Shown piece after piece: positions 22,379 through 29,220 of a stretch of DNA of 29,220 nt. Below the pieces are notes generated by a model that was not told the DNA's origin, did not search any database, and saw only the letters and a program-made list of their open reading frames with translations. The DNA comes from JBGPIK01 sp041484845 (GTDB lineage Bacteria; Desulfobacterota; Binatia; UBA9968): positions 1 to 29,220 of the forward strand of contig JBGPIK010000034.1 in the NCBI GenBank assembly GCA_041484845.1. Direction: 5' to 3'. The stretch's first letter is position 1. Each line of letters begins with the position of its first letter. The position numbers and the translations under genes are program-made.

Positions 22379-23926
22379 CTAGGCTTCGCTTCGCGCCCTG
22401 AGGCGAAATCGTTGAATCTTTCCAGTGACTGTCTTCGGCAGCTCCTCCACGAACTCAACCCAGCGGGGATACTTGTAAGGGGCGATTTTATTCTTGACGT
22501 GGGTTTGCAGCTCGACGCGCAATTTATCGCTGGGCTTGAACTCGCTTTTGAGCATTACAAAGGCCTTGGGCTTGAGGAGTCCATCGGCGTCGGTATCGCC
22601 GATAACTGCCGACTCAAGCACCGCCGGGTGCTCCATTAACGCGTTCTCGATTTCAATGGGGGAGACCCAGAGACCGCCGACTTTCATCATGTCGTCGGAG
22701 CGGCCGCAATACCAGTAGTAACCATTCTCGTCGCGATAATACGTGTCGCCGGTCTTGAGCCACTCGCCTTGCATCATGCGCTTGGTCTGCTCGTGCTTAT
22801 TCCAATAATAGGGCGCCGTGGCATCGCCTCGGACCATTAGGTTGCCGACTTCGCCGACGGGTACCTCACGCCCCAGGTCGTCAACGATCTTCGCTTCAAA
22901 CGCGGGCGTTACTTCGCCGCTGCTCCCTGCCTTGGCTCGGGTCGGACGATTGGCGAGAAAGTCGTGGGTCGCTTCCGTCGAGCCGACGACGTCAAGCAGT
23001 TCAATCCCTGTTCGCGCTTTCCACTGGTGGAAAAGCGCCGGCGGCAAAGGCTCACCGGAAGAGAGACAAATGCGCAGCGAGCTCAAGTCGTATTTCTTCT
23101 CAACCCGCAAGTAGCGAGCGAAAAGCGTCGGCACAGAATAAAAGAACGTCGGCTTGTATTTGTCAATAACTTGAAGGACTCTTTCCGGATCCGGTTTTTC
23201 TGGCCATAGCACCGTAGCGGCACCAAAGCGGAAGGGAAAATAGAGCGAGTTCCCCAGTCCGTAGGAAAAAAACATCTTTGAAGCCGAAAAACACAGATCG
23301 TTTTCGTTCATGCCGAGCACCGGTTTCGCGAACAGGTCGGTGATCGTGATCATATCGTGTTGGAGATGAACCGCCCCTTTTGGGCTTCCGGTACTGCCCG
23401 AGGTATAACACCAGAAGCAGACATCGTCCTTGGTCGTTTTCTCGACTTCGAGTTTGTCAGAGGCTTTGGTTATCAAATTGTCGTAAGAAAGCGCCTTACC
23501 CATAGGCGAGCCAACGACGATAATGTTCCTGAGAAATGGAGTGTTGTCCCAGACTTTCTCGATCTCGGGCAGAGTTGATTCATGCACGATGACCGCTTGT
23601 GCCCGGCTGTCGTTGATGAGGTACTCGTAGTCTTTAGCGAACATCCAGGGATTGGTTGGAACCGCGACGGCACCGATCTTGATAGTTCCGAAAAAACTAT
23701 AGGCGAATTCGGGAGAATCGGGCAGGATCACCAGCACTCGGTCTTCTATCCGTATGCCAAGGTTTTTGAGTGCGTTGCCGGTGCGATTAACCTTTTCGAA
23801 AACTTCCTGATAGGTGATTTTTTGCTCTTGGTAGTAAATGGCAACTTTGCCGCCACGACCTTGGACAATGTTCTCGTCCACGAACGTCGTGGCGGCATTA
23901 TAAACATCAGGAAGCTCGACTCTCAT
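22379..23926 (-). CDS. benzoate-CoA-ligase-family acyl-CoA synthetase
   Basis: The 515-residue protein is an AMP-forming adenylating enzyme that activates a carboxylic acid to its CoA thioester. The ATP loop is CYTSGSTGSPKGAVHLQHDM, followed by DVVGSTEATHDFLAN, then LKTGDTYYRDENGYYWYCGR with DDMMKVGGLWVSPIEIE, and the C-terminal catalytic lysine lies in PKTVTGKIQRF. The N-terminus NAATTFVDENIVQGRG and the overall layout fit the benzoate-CoA ligase group, which also handles other aromatic and short acids. The ATG at 23926 is preferred over a TTG at 23944. It lies 71 bp after the aldehyde dehydrogenase stop, so an aldehyde could be oxidised to an acid and then activated. The true substrate is unproven. 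Confidence 0.9.
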   Translation of the reverse strand: MRVELPDVYNAATTFVDENIVQGRGGKVAIYYQEQKITYQEVFEKVNRTGNALKNLGIRIEDRVLVILPDSPEFAYSFFGTIKIGAVAVPTNPWMFAKDYEYLINDSRAQAVIVHESTLPEIEKVWDNTPFLRNIIVVGSPMGKALSYDNLITKASDKLEVEKTTKDDVCFWCYTSGSTGSPKGAVHLQHDMITITDLFAKPVLGMNENDLCFSASKMFFSYGLGNSLYFPFRFGAATVLWPEKPDPERVLQVIDKYKPTFFYSVPTLFARYLRVEKKYDLSSLRICLSSGEPLPPALFHQWKARTGIELLDVVGSTEATHDFLANRPTRAKAGSSGEVTPAFEAKIVDDLGREVPVGEVGNLMVRGDATAPYYWNKHEQTKRMMQGEWLKTGDTYYRDENGYYWYCGRSDDMMKVGGLWVSPIEIENALMEHPAVLESAVIGDTDADGLLKPKAFVMLKSEFKPSDKLRVELQTHVKNKIAPYKYPRWVEFVEELPKTVTGKIQRFRLRARSEA

Positions 23927-23997
23927 TGCTCGGAACGCTCGCAATTCATTTAGATCTACATACCATTGAAGTATGCTATTGAGACTTCCCCGGCGAC

Positions 23998-25470
23998 CTA
24001 TTCCCCGCCGATGATCTCAGATTGAGCCTCGGTCGCGATGACTACGGACTTAGAGTCGGTGTAATGTTCGATTGCTTCTTCGCCGTGCTCTTTGCCAAGG
24101 CCGCTCTGCTTCACTCCGCCGAACGGCAGCTCATCGTAAATAATCTGCGCCGAGTTGACCCATGTATAGCCGGCTTCAATCCTTTCAGCACCGGCCATAG
24201 CGCGATTGATATCACGAGTCCAGATGGACGAACCCAAGCCAAATATCGAATTATTCGCCTGCTCGATGGCTTGATCGAGGTTTTTTACCCGTACGATCGG
24301 TAAAGCCGGGCCGAAACATTCTTCTTGCACGAGTCGGGATGCCGGATCGACATCTGCGACGAGCGTTGGTTGAAGATAAAAACCCTTGTCGTATTCGCCG
24401 CCCTTGGGTCGCTCAGCGCCATAGAGAACTTTAGCGCCGCGTTTTACCGCATCTTCGACCTGCTCCTCGACTTCCTGGCGCTGCTCCTTCGTGTGCAAGG
24501 GGCCCATCAAGCTATCTTTGCTTAAGCCATTGCCGACGCGAATTTTTTTAACCTTTTCCACTAGCTTTCCTATGAAAACGTCGGCGATGTTGTCGAATAG
24601 ATAAAGCCGTTTAACTGCCAAGCAGGCTTGCCCGCAATTGAAGAAGCGACCCACTGAGGCGGCGCTTACAGCACGATCGATGTCGGCGTCGTCACAGACA
24701 ATCATTGGATCGCTGCCGCCCAGCTCTAATGTGACATGCTTAAAATCCTTGGAAGCGGCTTGCATAACGTGCCTGCCCGTATCGGTTGCGCCCGTGAAGC
24801 CGATTTTCCGTACCGTCGGGTTAACCAACAGCTCTTCTCCGACCACACTACCGCGGCCGGTTACGATATTGAGAACCCCTTTCGGGCCCCCGCCGTCTTG
24901 AATGGCCTTATCGATCAGCTCGCAGCAACGAATGTCGGTCAATGGAGTGGTCCCTGCAGGTTTTACGACTACGGTATTGCCAGCCAGCAGCGCCGGACCG
25001 AGTTTGTTGCCCATCAGCGAAACCGGAAAATTCCATGGTACGATGGCGCCGCAAACACCCAATGGTTTCCGCAGTACCAAACCATGACGTCCTTGGTCGA
25101 GGACGACCGCGCTGGTGCGCAGGCTTTTGGCCATACCTCCGTAATGATCCAAGGTATGCACGAAGCGGCGGATTTCCAGGAACGATTCGCGGATCGGCTT
25201 GCCTTGTTCACGAGTCAATAAGTTGGTGAGTTCCTTCTCCTCTTGTAAAATCAAACGGCCGGCGTGAAGCAGAACAGCGCCCCGCCTGGACGGAGCCATT
25301 TCGGACCATTTCTTTAAAGCGCCTTTGGCTACATCAATGGCTCGGCGGGCATCAGCGACGGTTCCCAGCGGAACCGTGTCCACAACTTCTCCCGTGGCAG
25401 GGTTGCGGACCGGGGTGGTCTCTTTGCTCTCCGAGTCCACATACTCACCCGCTATAAAAAGTTTTGCCAT
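23998..25470 (-). CDS. NAD(P)-dependent aldehyde dehydrogenase
   Basis: This 490-residue ALDH superfamily enzyme oxidises an aldehyde to its acid. All key residues are present: Asn147 in IVPWNFPVSLM, Lys170 in VVVKPAGTTPL, Glu249 in VTLELGGSDP, and the nucleophile Cys283 in FFNCGQACLAV. The nucleotide-binding turn is GFTGATDTGRHV. The C-terminal LPFGGVKQSGLGKEHGEEAIEHYTDSKSV is standard. The start at 25470 is chosen over 25515 because GGAGGAG lies just upstream and the protein then begins at MAKLFIAGEYVD. Sequence features fit the succinate-semialdehyde/benzaldehyde-like dehydrogenases, but the substrate cannot be fixed. It is the first gene of the unit with the CoA ligase and aldolase. Confidence 0.95.
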   Translation of the reverse strand: MAKLFIAGEYVDSESKETTPVRNPATGEVVDTVPLGTVADARRAIDVAKGALKKWSEMAPSRRGAVLLHAGRLILQEEKELTNLLTREQGKPIRESFLEIRRFVHTLDHYGGMAKSLRTSAVVLDQGRHGLVLRKPLGVCGAIVPWNFPVSLMGNKLGPALLAGNTVVVKPAGTTPLTDIRCCELIDKAIQDGGGPKGVLNIVTGRGSVVGEELLVNPTVRKIGFTGATDTGRHVMQAASKDFKHVTLELGGSDPMIVCDDADIDRAVSAASVGRFFNCGQACLAVKRLYLFDNIADVFIGKLVEKVKKIRVGNGLSKDSLMGPLHTKEQRQEVEEQVEDAVKRGAKVLYGAERPKGGEYDKGFYLQPTLVADVDPASRLVQEECFGPALPIVRVKNLDQAIEQANNSIFGLGSSIWTRDINRAMAGAERIEAGYTWVNSAQIIYDELPFGGVKQSGLGKEHGEEAIEHYTDSKSVVIATEAQSEIIGGE

Positions 25471-25774
25471 AAGCTCCTCCGTTTGATTCAGAACTTCAAA
25501 AACAATCATGTTCATAGGTGGTTGTCAAGATTTCCGCTCGAAGAAGTTTATTGATTGTCATTCCTGTTGACATGAGGTTTAACGGAGGTTACTTTTCTGA
25601 GTCCCCGCATCGAGATTGCTGGAACAGCAAAACGGTTTCTAACGCGTATCCGGGACGTCGCGTACTTTGGCAACGGGCATGGCGATCGAGCTGTGCCAGT
25701 TTCCCCTGTGAAGTCTCAGCATCGCAATCGCCGCGATCAGGACGTAGACCGATTTTTAAACATCGAGACACCTA
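25471..25774. promoter_or_regulatory. divergent intergenic region between aldehyde dehydrogenase and haem-binding protein genes
   Basis: About 300 bp without a recognisable gene. On the plus strand TTGACA (25567-25572) and TACTTT (25590-25595) are spaced 17 bp apart and could drive the haem-binding gene, though the -10 is poor. On the minus strand a TTGACA (25523-25528) lies at a suitable distance for the aldehyde dehydrogenase start, but no good -10 follows. Confidence 0.35.
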
Positions 25775-26194
25775 ATGATGAAATGGATAAAAAAAATAGT
25801 AATGTTTCTCGTTATCGCGCTTGTTGCGATGCAGTTTATTCCCGTCGAGCGGTCAAATCCATCAGACAGAAATCAGATTACCGCTCCGCCGGAAGTCAAG
25901 ACTATTCTCCGGAGGGCCTGCTACGATTGTCACTCTAATGAGACGCGTTGGCCTTGGTATGCGCGGGTCGCCCCAATTTCGTTTTGGCTTTCGCATGATG
26001 TGAAAGAAGGTCGCAAGGAGGTTAATTTCTCTATCTGGGATCGCTATGACGAGCGGCGAAAGAATCGGAAACTCAAGGAAATCGTGAAAGAGGTGAAAGA
26101 CGGTGACATGCCGCCTTGGTACTATGTTCCAGTGCATGCGGATGCTAAGCTCTCGCAGGGTGACGGCGAAGCTATTGTGAAATGGGCTAAGTAA
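25775..26194 (+). CDS. membrane-anchored haem-binding domain protein (c-type CxxCH)
   Basis: The 139-residue protein begins with an uncleaved-type membrane anchor (KKIVMFLVIALVAMQFIPV) and has one haem c attachment motif, Cys49-x2-Cys52-His53 in ACYDCHSNETRWPWYARVAP. This is the signature of the haem-binding domain family (Pfam PF14376), in which the motif is followed by ETxWPWY and SFWLxxDVxEGR. A later GDMPPWYY may supply an axial Met (Met112). The domain should face the periplasm, and attachment needs the cytochrome c maturation machinery. The start may be either of two adjacent ATG codons, 25775 or 25778. It is a single gene between divergent and same-strand neighbours. Its redox partner is unknown. 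Confidence 0.88.
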   Translation: MMKWIKKIVMFLVIALVAMQFIPVERSNPSDRNQITAPPEVKTILRRACYDCHSNETRWPWYARVAPISFWLSHDVKEGRKEVNFSIWDRYDERRKNRKLKEIVKEVKDGDMPPWYYVPVHADAKLSQGDGEAIVKWAK

Positions 26195-26329
26195 TCATAA
26201 GAACGGATTCTCTGTCTTTAGCCGTAGGCGACATCGAACCGCAGCGCTGAATCGGCTTAACTAATCATTTTAATTCGGATTGATCATCGGCTGCATGCCG
26301 CCGTTCTATTTTTTAGAAAGCAATAAGAC
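26195..26329. other. intergenic spacer with a weak terminator-like hairpin
   Basis: CGGCTGCATGCCG (about 26288-26300) can form a 4-bp GC stem, and a T-run follows after 7 bp (26309-26314). The stem is short and the T-run is displaced, so it may only weakly terminate the haem-protein transcript. The binding-protein gene follows. Confidence 0.25.
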
Positions 26330-27298
26330 ATGGCCATAAACCGAATCATTGCTGTTCTCTTTGTCGCTCTTGTGATTCCTCAATCGGTCTATCCTCAGGG
26401 ATCGCCGCAGCGCGTTGTCATTACCTACTCCAGTCGAAGCATCGCGTCGATTGATCTCTTTGTAGCTCAAGAGCGCGGCTTTTTCCGCGAAGAAGGTCTC
26501 GATCCGCAGCTCGTGCAAGTGCGCGCCACCGCCGCTATCGCCGCCATCGTTTCCGGCGAGGTAAGTGCGCTCGGTTCCATTGGCAGCGCCATTCGAGCCA
26601 TTCCACGCGGCGCGCCCATCAAGGTTCTTGCGGTCAGTCTTCGGCGACCCGTATTCTGGCTCGCGACCAGACCGGAAATCAAAACCATTGCCGATCTCAA
26701 AGGAAAGGTCGTGGGTACGACAACTTTGGGAGGTAGCCAGCACACCGCTGGGATACGGATGCTGCGCCGTGCCGGTTTGAATCCGGATCGGGACGTAACC
26801 GTCGTTCTCGGCGGCGACGTGCCAACTCAGTTGCAGGCTATGGTTAATGGGTCAATTCAAGCCGGTATCCTTTCACCGCCCACCGTGATCGTTGCCCGCG
26901 ATAAGTACAAGATGAATATTTTGGCCAGCGCTATGGATGAATTTACCAGCTTGCAAAATGGCATGGCGGTATCCGAAAAAGCTCTACGAGACCAACGGGA
27001 CCTAGCGAAACGGATACTGCGCGCTCGAGCAAAGGGGAGCCGCTATTTTCAACAGGACGAGCGTGGCAGCAGCGAAGTTCTGGCGAGGTATCTGAACGTG
27101 GATTTTCAGACGGCTTTGGAAACGTACCGACTGTCACGAGCCGCATTTACGAAGGACGGAATCCCCACGGAAGATGAAATCAACGAATATCTCAAGGCCG
27201 ATGCCCAGATCCTCGGCCTCCCGGCGCCGATGCCGGCGACGCGGGTCTTTGATTTTTCTCTGCAGCGCGAAGTCAATCGCGAGTTGGGGGTAAAATGA
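26330..27298 (+). CDS. NMT1/TauA-like secreted substrate-binding protein (second copy)
   Basis: The 322-residue protein is a second member of the NMT1/THI5-like binding-protein family, with a signal peptide (INRIIAVLFVALVIPQSVYP). Conserved blocks mirror those of the protein at 20633: DLFVAQERGFFREEGLDPQL, ADLKGKVVGTTTLGGSQHTA and VNGSIQAGILSPP. The two are clearly homologous but well diverged, so they are not a recent duplication. No permease or ATPase gene accompanies it. Its stop overlaps the msrA start by 4 bp (ATGA), so translation is probably coupled. The ligand is unknown. Confidence 0.9.
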   Translation: MAINRIIAVLFVALVIPQSVYPQGSPQRVVITYSSRSIASIDLFVAQERGFFREEGLDPQLVQVRATAAIAAIVSGEVSALGSIGSAIRAIPRGAPIKVLAVSLRRPVFWLATRPEIKTIADLKGKVVGTTTLGGSQHTAGIRMLRRAGLNPDRDVTVVLGGDVPTQLQAMVNGSIQAGILSPPTVIVARDKYKMNILASAMDEFTSLQNGMAVSEKALRDQRDLAKRILRARAKGSRYFQQDERGSSEVLARYLNVDFQTALETYRLSRAAFTKDGIPTEDEINEYLKADAQILGLPAPMPATRVFDFSLQREVNRELGVK

Positions 27299-27849
27299 CG
27301 CAAGAAACGCAAATGGCCGTGTTTGGCGGCGGTTGTTTTTGGTGCACCGAAGCCATTTTCGATGAACTCCAGGGGATTGTTTCGGTCATGCCTGGCTATG
27401 CCGGCGGGAGTGTGAAGAATCCCACGTACGAGAATGTCTGCAGCGGGGAAACGGGCCATGCGGAGGTGATCCGAATAGAATTTGACCCGATACAGATCGG
27501 CTTTAAGGATCTTCTGGCCGTGTTCTTTGCCACGCATGACCCGACAATGCTCAATCGTCAGGGTGCTGATGTAGGCACGCAGTACCGTTCGGTTGTTTTC
27601 TATGCGGACGAGGAGCAAAAACGCCAAGCCGAATCGTTTATCAAAGAACTAAACGACGAAAACACTTTTGGCAGGCCGGTGGTTACGACGCTGGAGCCGC
27701 TGAGCGAATTTTACCTGGCGGAAGACTACCATCGGAAATACTACGCCAATAATTCCTACCAACCTTACTGCCAGATCACGATTCCGCCCAAGTTAAACAA
27801 GTTGCACAAGCAGTTCAGCGAACTTCTGAAATCGCACGCCAGGGCGTAG
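27295..27849 (+). CDS. msrA: peptide-methionine (S)-S-oxide reductase MsrA
   Basis: MsrA repairs oxidised methionine by reducing the S epimer of methionine sulfoxide. The 184-residue length is typical. The catalytic motif is FGGGCFWCTEAIF with nucleophile Cys14. GYAGGSVKNPTYENVCSGETGHAEV, HDPTMLNRQGADVGTQYRS and LAEDYHRKYY are family landmarks. Cys159 in QPYCQ may act as a resolving cysteine. No signal peptide is present, so it is cytosolic even though the coupled upstream gene encodes a secreted protein. The ATG at 27295 overlaps the upstream stop and has a G-rich site (GGGGG) just before it. msrB is not in the window. Confidence 0.96.
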   Translation: MTQETQMAVFGGGCFWCTEAIFDELQGIVSVMPGYAGGSVKNPTYENVCSGETGHAEVIRIEFDPIQIGFKDLLAVFFATHDPTMLNRQGADVGTQYRSVVFYADEEQKRQAESFIKELNDENTFGRPVVTTLEPLSEFYLAEDYHRKYYANNSYQPYCQITIPPKLNKLHKQFSELLKSHARA

Positions 27850-27889
27850 TCGGGCGCACCGGGGGGGGAGAGGAAGCGATGTAGCCCTG

Positions 27890-28993
27890 CTACACCCATC
27901 CAAGCCAGAGCAGGGCTGCGGTTGCGGCCATTATGATCAATCCCAGCGGTACTCCAAGCCGCGCCCACTCAGTGCTTTTGATGTGTAGTGCATGGGCGGC
28001 GATGATGTTGGGAATATTGCCGGGGATCAGCATCCCCCCAGCGATCAACAAGCCCAGTAAAGCACTCTTGATTTGACTCTCAACCAGTGAAGGTCCGATT
28101 TCAGCGGCGGCGAGGGTGGCATTGTCAAGCACAGCGGAGATCATATTCACCCAGAACAGGGCCTGCGACGATAGTTTCGTTAAATAGGCATCGATCAGCG
28201 GCTTAAAGCCGGCACCAAGAAAAATCAGGGCCATCACAAATACATAAACCTTGAACGATCGGACGAATACTTCGGAGAGTTTTTCTTCGTGCGATTCGGC
28301 CGATAACGTTGCTTCCGTGTCAGCGGAGACCTGACGTACTAGAAAGATGCCGCCGATGCCTATGATCACTATGGCAGGAATGATGTAAGGCCCAAGAAGC
28401 TTAAATAAATAAGAAAATGTGGCGTGATAGGGCGTACCGCTGAGTTTCGACACAGCGATGGTCGAGAGCGGTTCTCCTAATGGCGTGAGCGCCGCACCAA
28501 GCCCGATCGCGAAGCAGGCTACGATGGTCAGATTAACTTCGGCATGCCGGTGCAGTGGCAGCACCGTGATGAATTCAACTAGAATGAGCGCGGCTATGAT
28601 TGCTGAAATCACACTCGACAACAGTCCGAGTATAATGATCCCCGCGCAAACGAGGGCGGGCAACGGAACGGTGATCAGCACGCGGCGCATAGCATGGTCG
28701 ATATTTTTTCGCAGATAATGAAACAGCACGCCAGCGATGAGCACGGCCAGCGTGATGTTGATCGGCGCGACGAGCCCCTCATGGACAACCTCGGAGCTCC
28801 AGGCGTCGGCAAGCGTCGCACTGAGCCCTCCCATGAGAAACAAAAACACCTCTAGATTGCCCTCAATCGTTTTGTTCAAAAACGGGCCGACAAGCACCAC
28901 TAAAAAGATTAGGGAAAGTTCAACTACCATCGTAGGGCCGGCCATTATTATTGCTTGTATGACATCGCTTGTTTTAGGAAGCAATCGTATCAC
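27890..28993 (-). CDS. DUF1646 family membrane protein, putative cation transporter
   Basis: The 367-residue protein has about ten membrane helices and matches the DUF1646 family of the ion-transporter superfamily. Landmarks are FLNKTIEGNLEVFLFLMG near the N-terminus, FAIGLGAALTPLGEPLSTI, the helix break AVLDNATLAAAEIGP, and GGMLIPGNIPNIIAAHAL near the C-terminus. The repeated polar breaks (TPLGEP and DNATLAAAE, then PGNIPN) look like the two inverted-repeat substrate hairpins of ion/anion transporters. A GTG at 28993 is the longest start; ATG codons at 28945 and 28930 would begin nearer the family N-terminus. The gene converges on msrA with a 40-bp gap. The transported ion is unknown. Confidence 0.8.
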   Translation of the reverse strand: MIRLLPKTSDVIQAIIMAGPTMVVELSLIFLVVLVGPFLNKTIEGNLEVFLFLMGGLSATLADAWSSEVVHEGLVAPINITLAVLIAGVLFHYLRKNIDHAMRRVLITVPLPALVCAGIIILGLLSSVISAIIAALILVEFITVLPLHRHAEVNLTIVACFAIGLGAALTPLGEPLSTIAVSKLSGTPYHATFSYLFKLLGPYIIPAIVIIGIGGIFLVRQVSADTEATLSAESHEEKLSEVFVRSFKVYVFVMALIFLGAGFKPLIDAYLTKLSSQALFWVNMISAVLDNATLAAAEIGPSLVESQIKSALLGLLIAGGMLIPGNIPNIIAAHALHIKSTEWARLGVPLGLIIMAATAALLWLGWV

Positions 28994-29099
28994 CGGTTGA
29001 AAATGGCGGTGCTATACGCGAGTTGGGATACGGGTTTAGTTTGGCAATATCGTGCCATGTTGGTAAGGTGGAAAAAAATTTTACCGGGGGGAACCTCCA
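28994..29099. promoter_or_regulatory. divergent promoter spacer
   Basis: A gap of about 106 bp between the minus-strand DUF1646 gene and a plus-strand gene cut by the window end. Promoters in both directions are expected; none is clear. Confidence 0.3.
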
Positions 29100-29220
29100 A
29101 TGATCCAAAATGCAATCTCCGGTCGCTTTATCGTAATCGCATTTTTCTTTGCTGCCGCGGTAAACGGGGGCTCCGTCTCTGCGCAAGAGATGAGCCTGCG
29201 CGCGGTTTACAACGCCATTA
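29100..29220 (+). CDS. secreted protein, 3' end missing; probably a third NMT1-like substrate-binding protein
   Basis: The frame opens with ATG at 29100, after a G-rich region, and stays open to the window end (40 codons). The visible part is a signal peptide: a polar start, the hydrophobic core FIVIAFFFAAAV and a cleavage site near VSAQE. The mature start LRAVYNAI resembles the first beta strand of NMT1/TauA-like binding proteins such as those at 20633 and 26330. The secretion signal is well supported; the family call rests on very few residues and on context. Confidence 0.6.
   Translation, partial: MIQNAISGRFIVIAFFFAAAVNGGSVSAQEMSLRAVYNAI

Noticed and set aside
25518..25775. Overlapping ORFs of about 60-85 codons on both strands in the gap before the haem-binding gene.
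   Set aside because: No ribosome-binding site, no recognisable motifs and unusual composition; treated as non-coding.
27880..27894. Inverted repeat TGTAG-CCCTG-CTACA between msrA and the DUF1646 gene.
   Set aside because: Only 5 bp of stem and no T-run on either strand, so it is not supported as a terminator.
1..29220. Search for CRISPR arrays, phage genes, insertion sequences and toxin-antitoxin pairs.
   Set aside because: No regularly spaced repeats, transposase or integrase motifs, terminal inverted repeats or paired small toxin genes were seen.

Overview
The window is a gene-dense bacterial chromosome segment of moderate GC content. It carries a replication origin: dnaA (14924-16258) and dnaN (16484-17590), with DnaA-box structures before and after dnaA. 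No insertion sequence, phage gene, CRISPR array, rRNA or tRNA was recognised. A LPS heptose gene (gmhA) indicates a Gram-negative cell. The split ATP synthase operon and the many orphan NMT1/TauA-like binding proteins resemble the Deltaproteobacteria-like soil lineages (Desulfobacterota, Binatia and relatives). That placement is an inference, not a taxonomic result.

Bases 1-8703 hold a plus-strand series: lon (5' end cut off by the window edge), thiL, larB, a small four-cysteine putative zinc protein, an archease-like protein, a SAMHD1-type HD phosphohydrolase, a DegT/StrS aminotransferase, gmhA and a deoxyhypusine-synthase-like protein. Spacing is tight between larB and the aminotransferase. 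A minus-strand MFS exporter follows (8750-10081). Next come a plus-strand pair, a SAM hydrolase (DUF62) and a dCMP deaminase. This pair ends at a bidirectional terminator shared with the converging hemL-atpZ-atpI-atpB-atpE operon. The F1 genes and atpF are not in the window.

Bases 14562-17590 are the origin block. A head-to-head pair of perfect DnaA boxes lies upstream of dnaA. Between dnaA and dnaN lie further boxes, then a box, a GC-rich spacer, a DnaA-trio tract and an AT-rich stretch, which matches the basal unwinding architecture known from Bacillus-type origins. hemL-atp runs leftward and dnaA-dnaN rightward, so both lead away from the origin.

Bases 17654-25470 look catabolic: an isocitrate-lyase/PEP-mutase family enzyme, an SDR lacking the catalytic Ser and Tyr paired with a 4,5-dihydroxyphthalate-decarboxylase-like protein, a secreted NMT1-like binding protein, and a three-gene unit (aldehyde dehydrogenase, benzoate-CoA-ligase-family enzyme, class II aldolase). 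A plausible reading is oxidation of an aldehyde to an acid and its activation to a CoA ester. The substrate is unknown.

Bases 25775-29220 hold a membrane-anchored haem-binding protein, a second NMT1-like binding protein overlapping msrA by 4 bp, a DUF1646 transporter, and the start of what is probably a third binding protein. No permease or ATPase partner is present for any of the binding proteins. No clearly new system is proven. The best leads are the archease with both metal-site aspartates changed to glutamate next to an HD phosphohydrolase, the deoxyhypusine-synthase-like protein next to gmhA, the catalytically unusual SDR operon, and the origin architecture.
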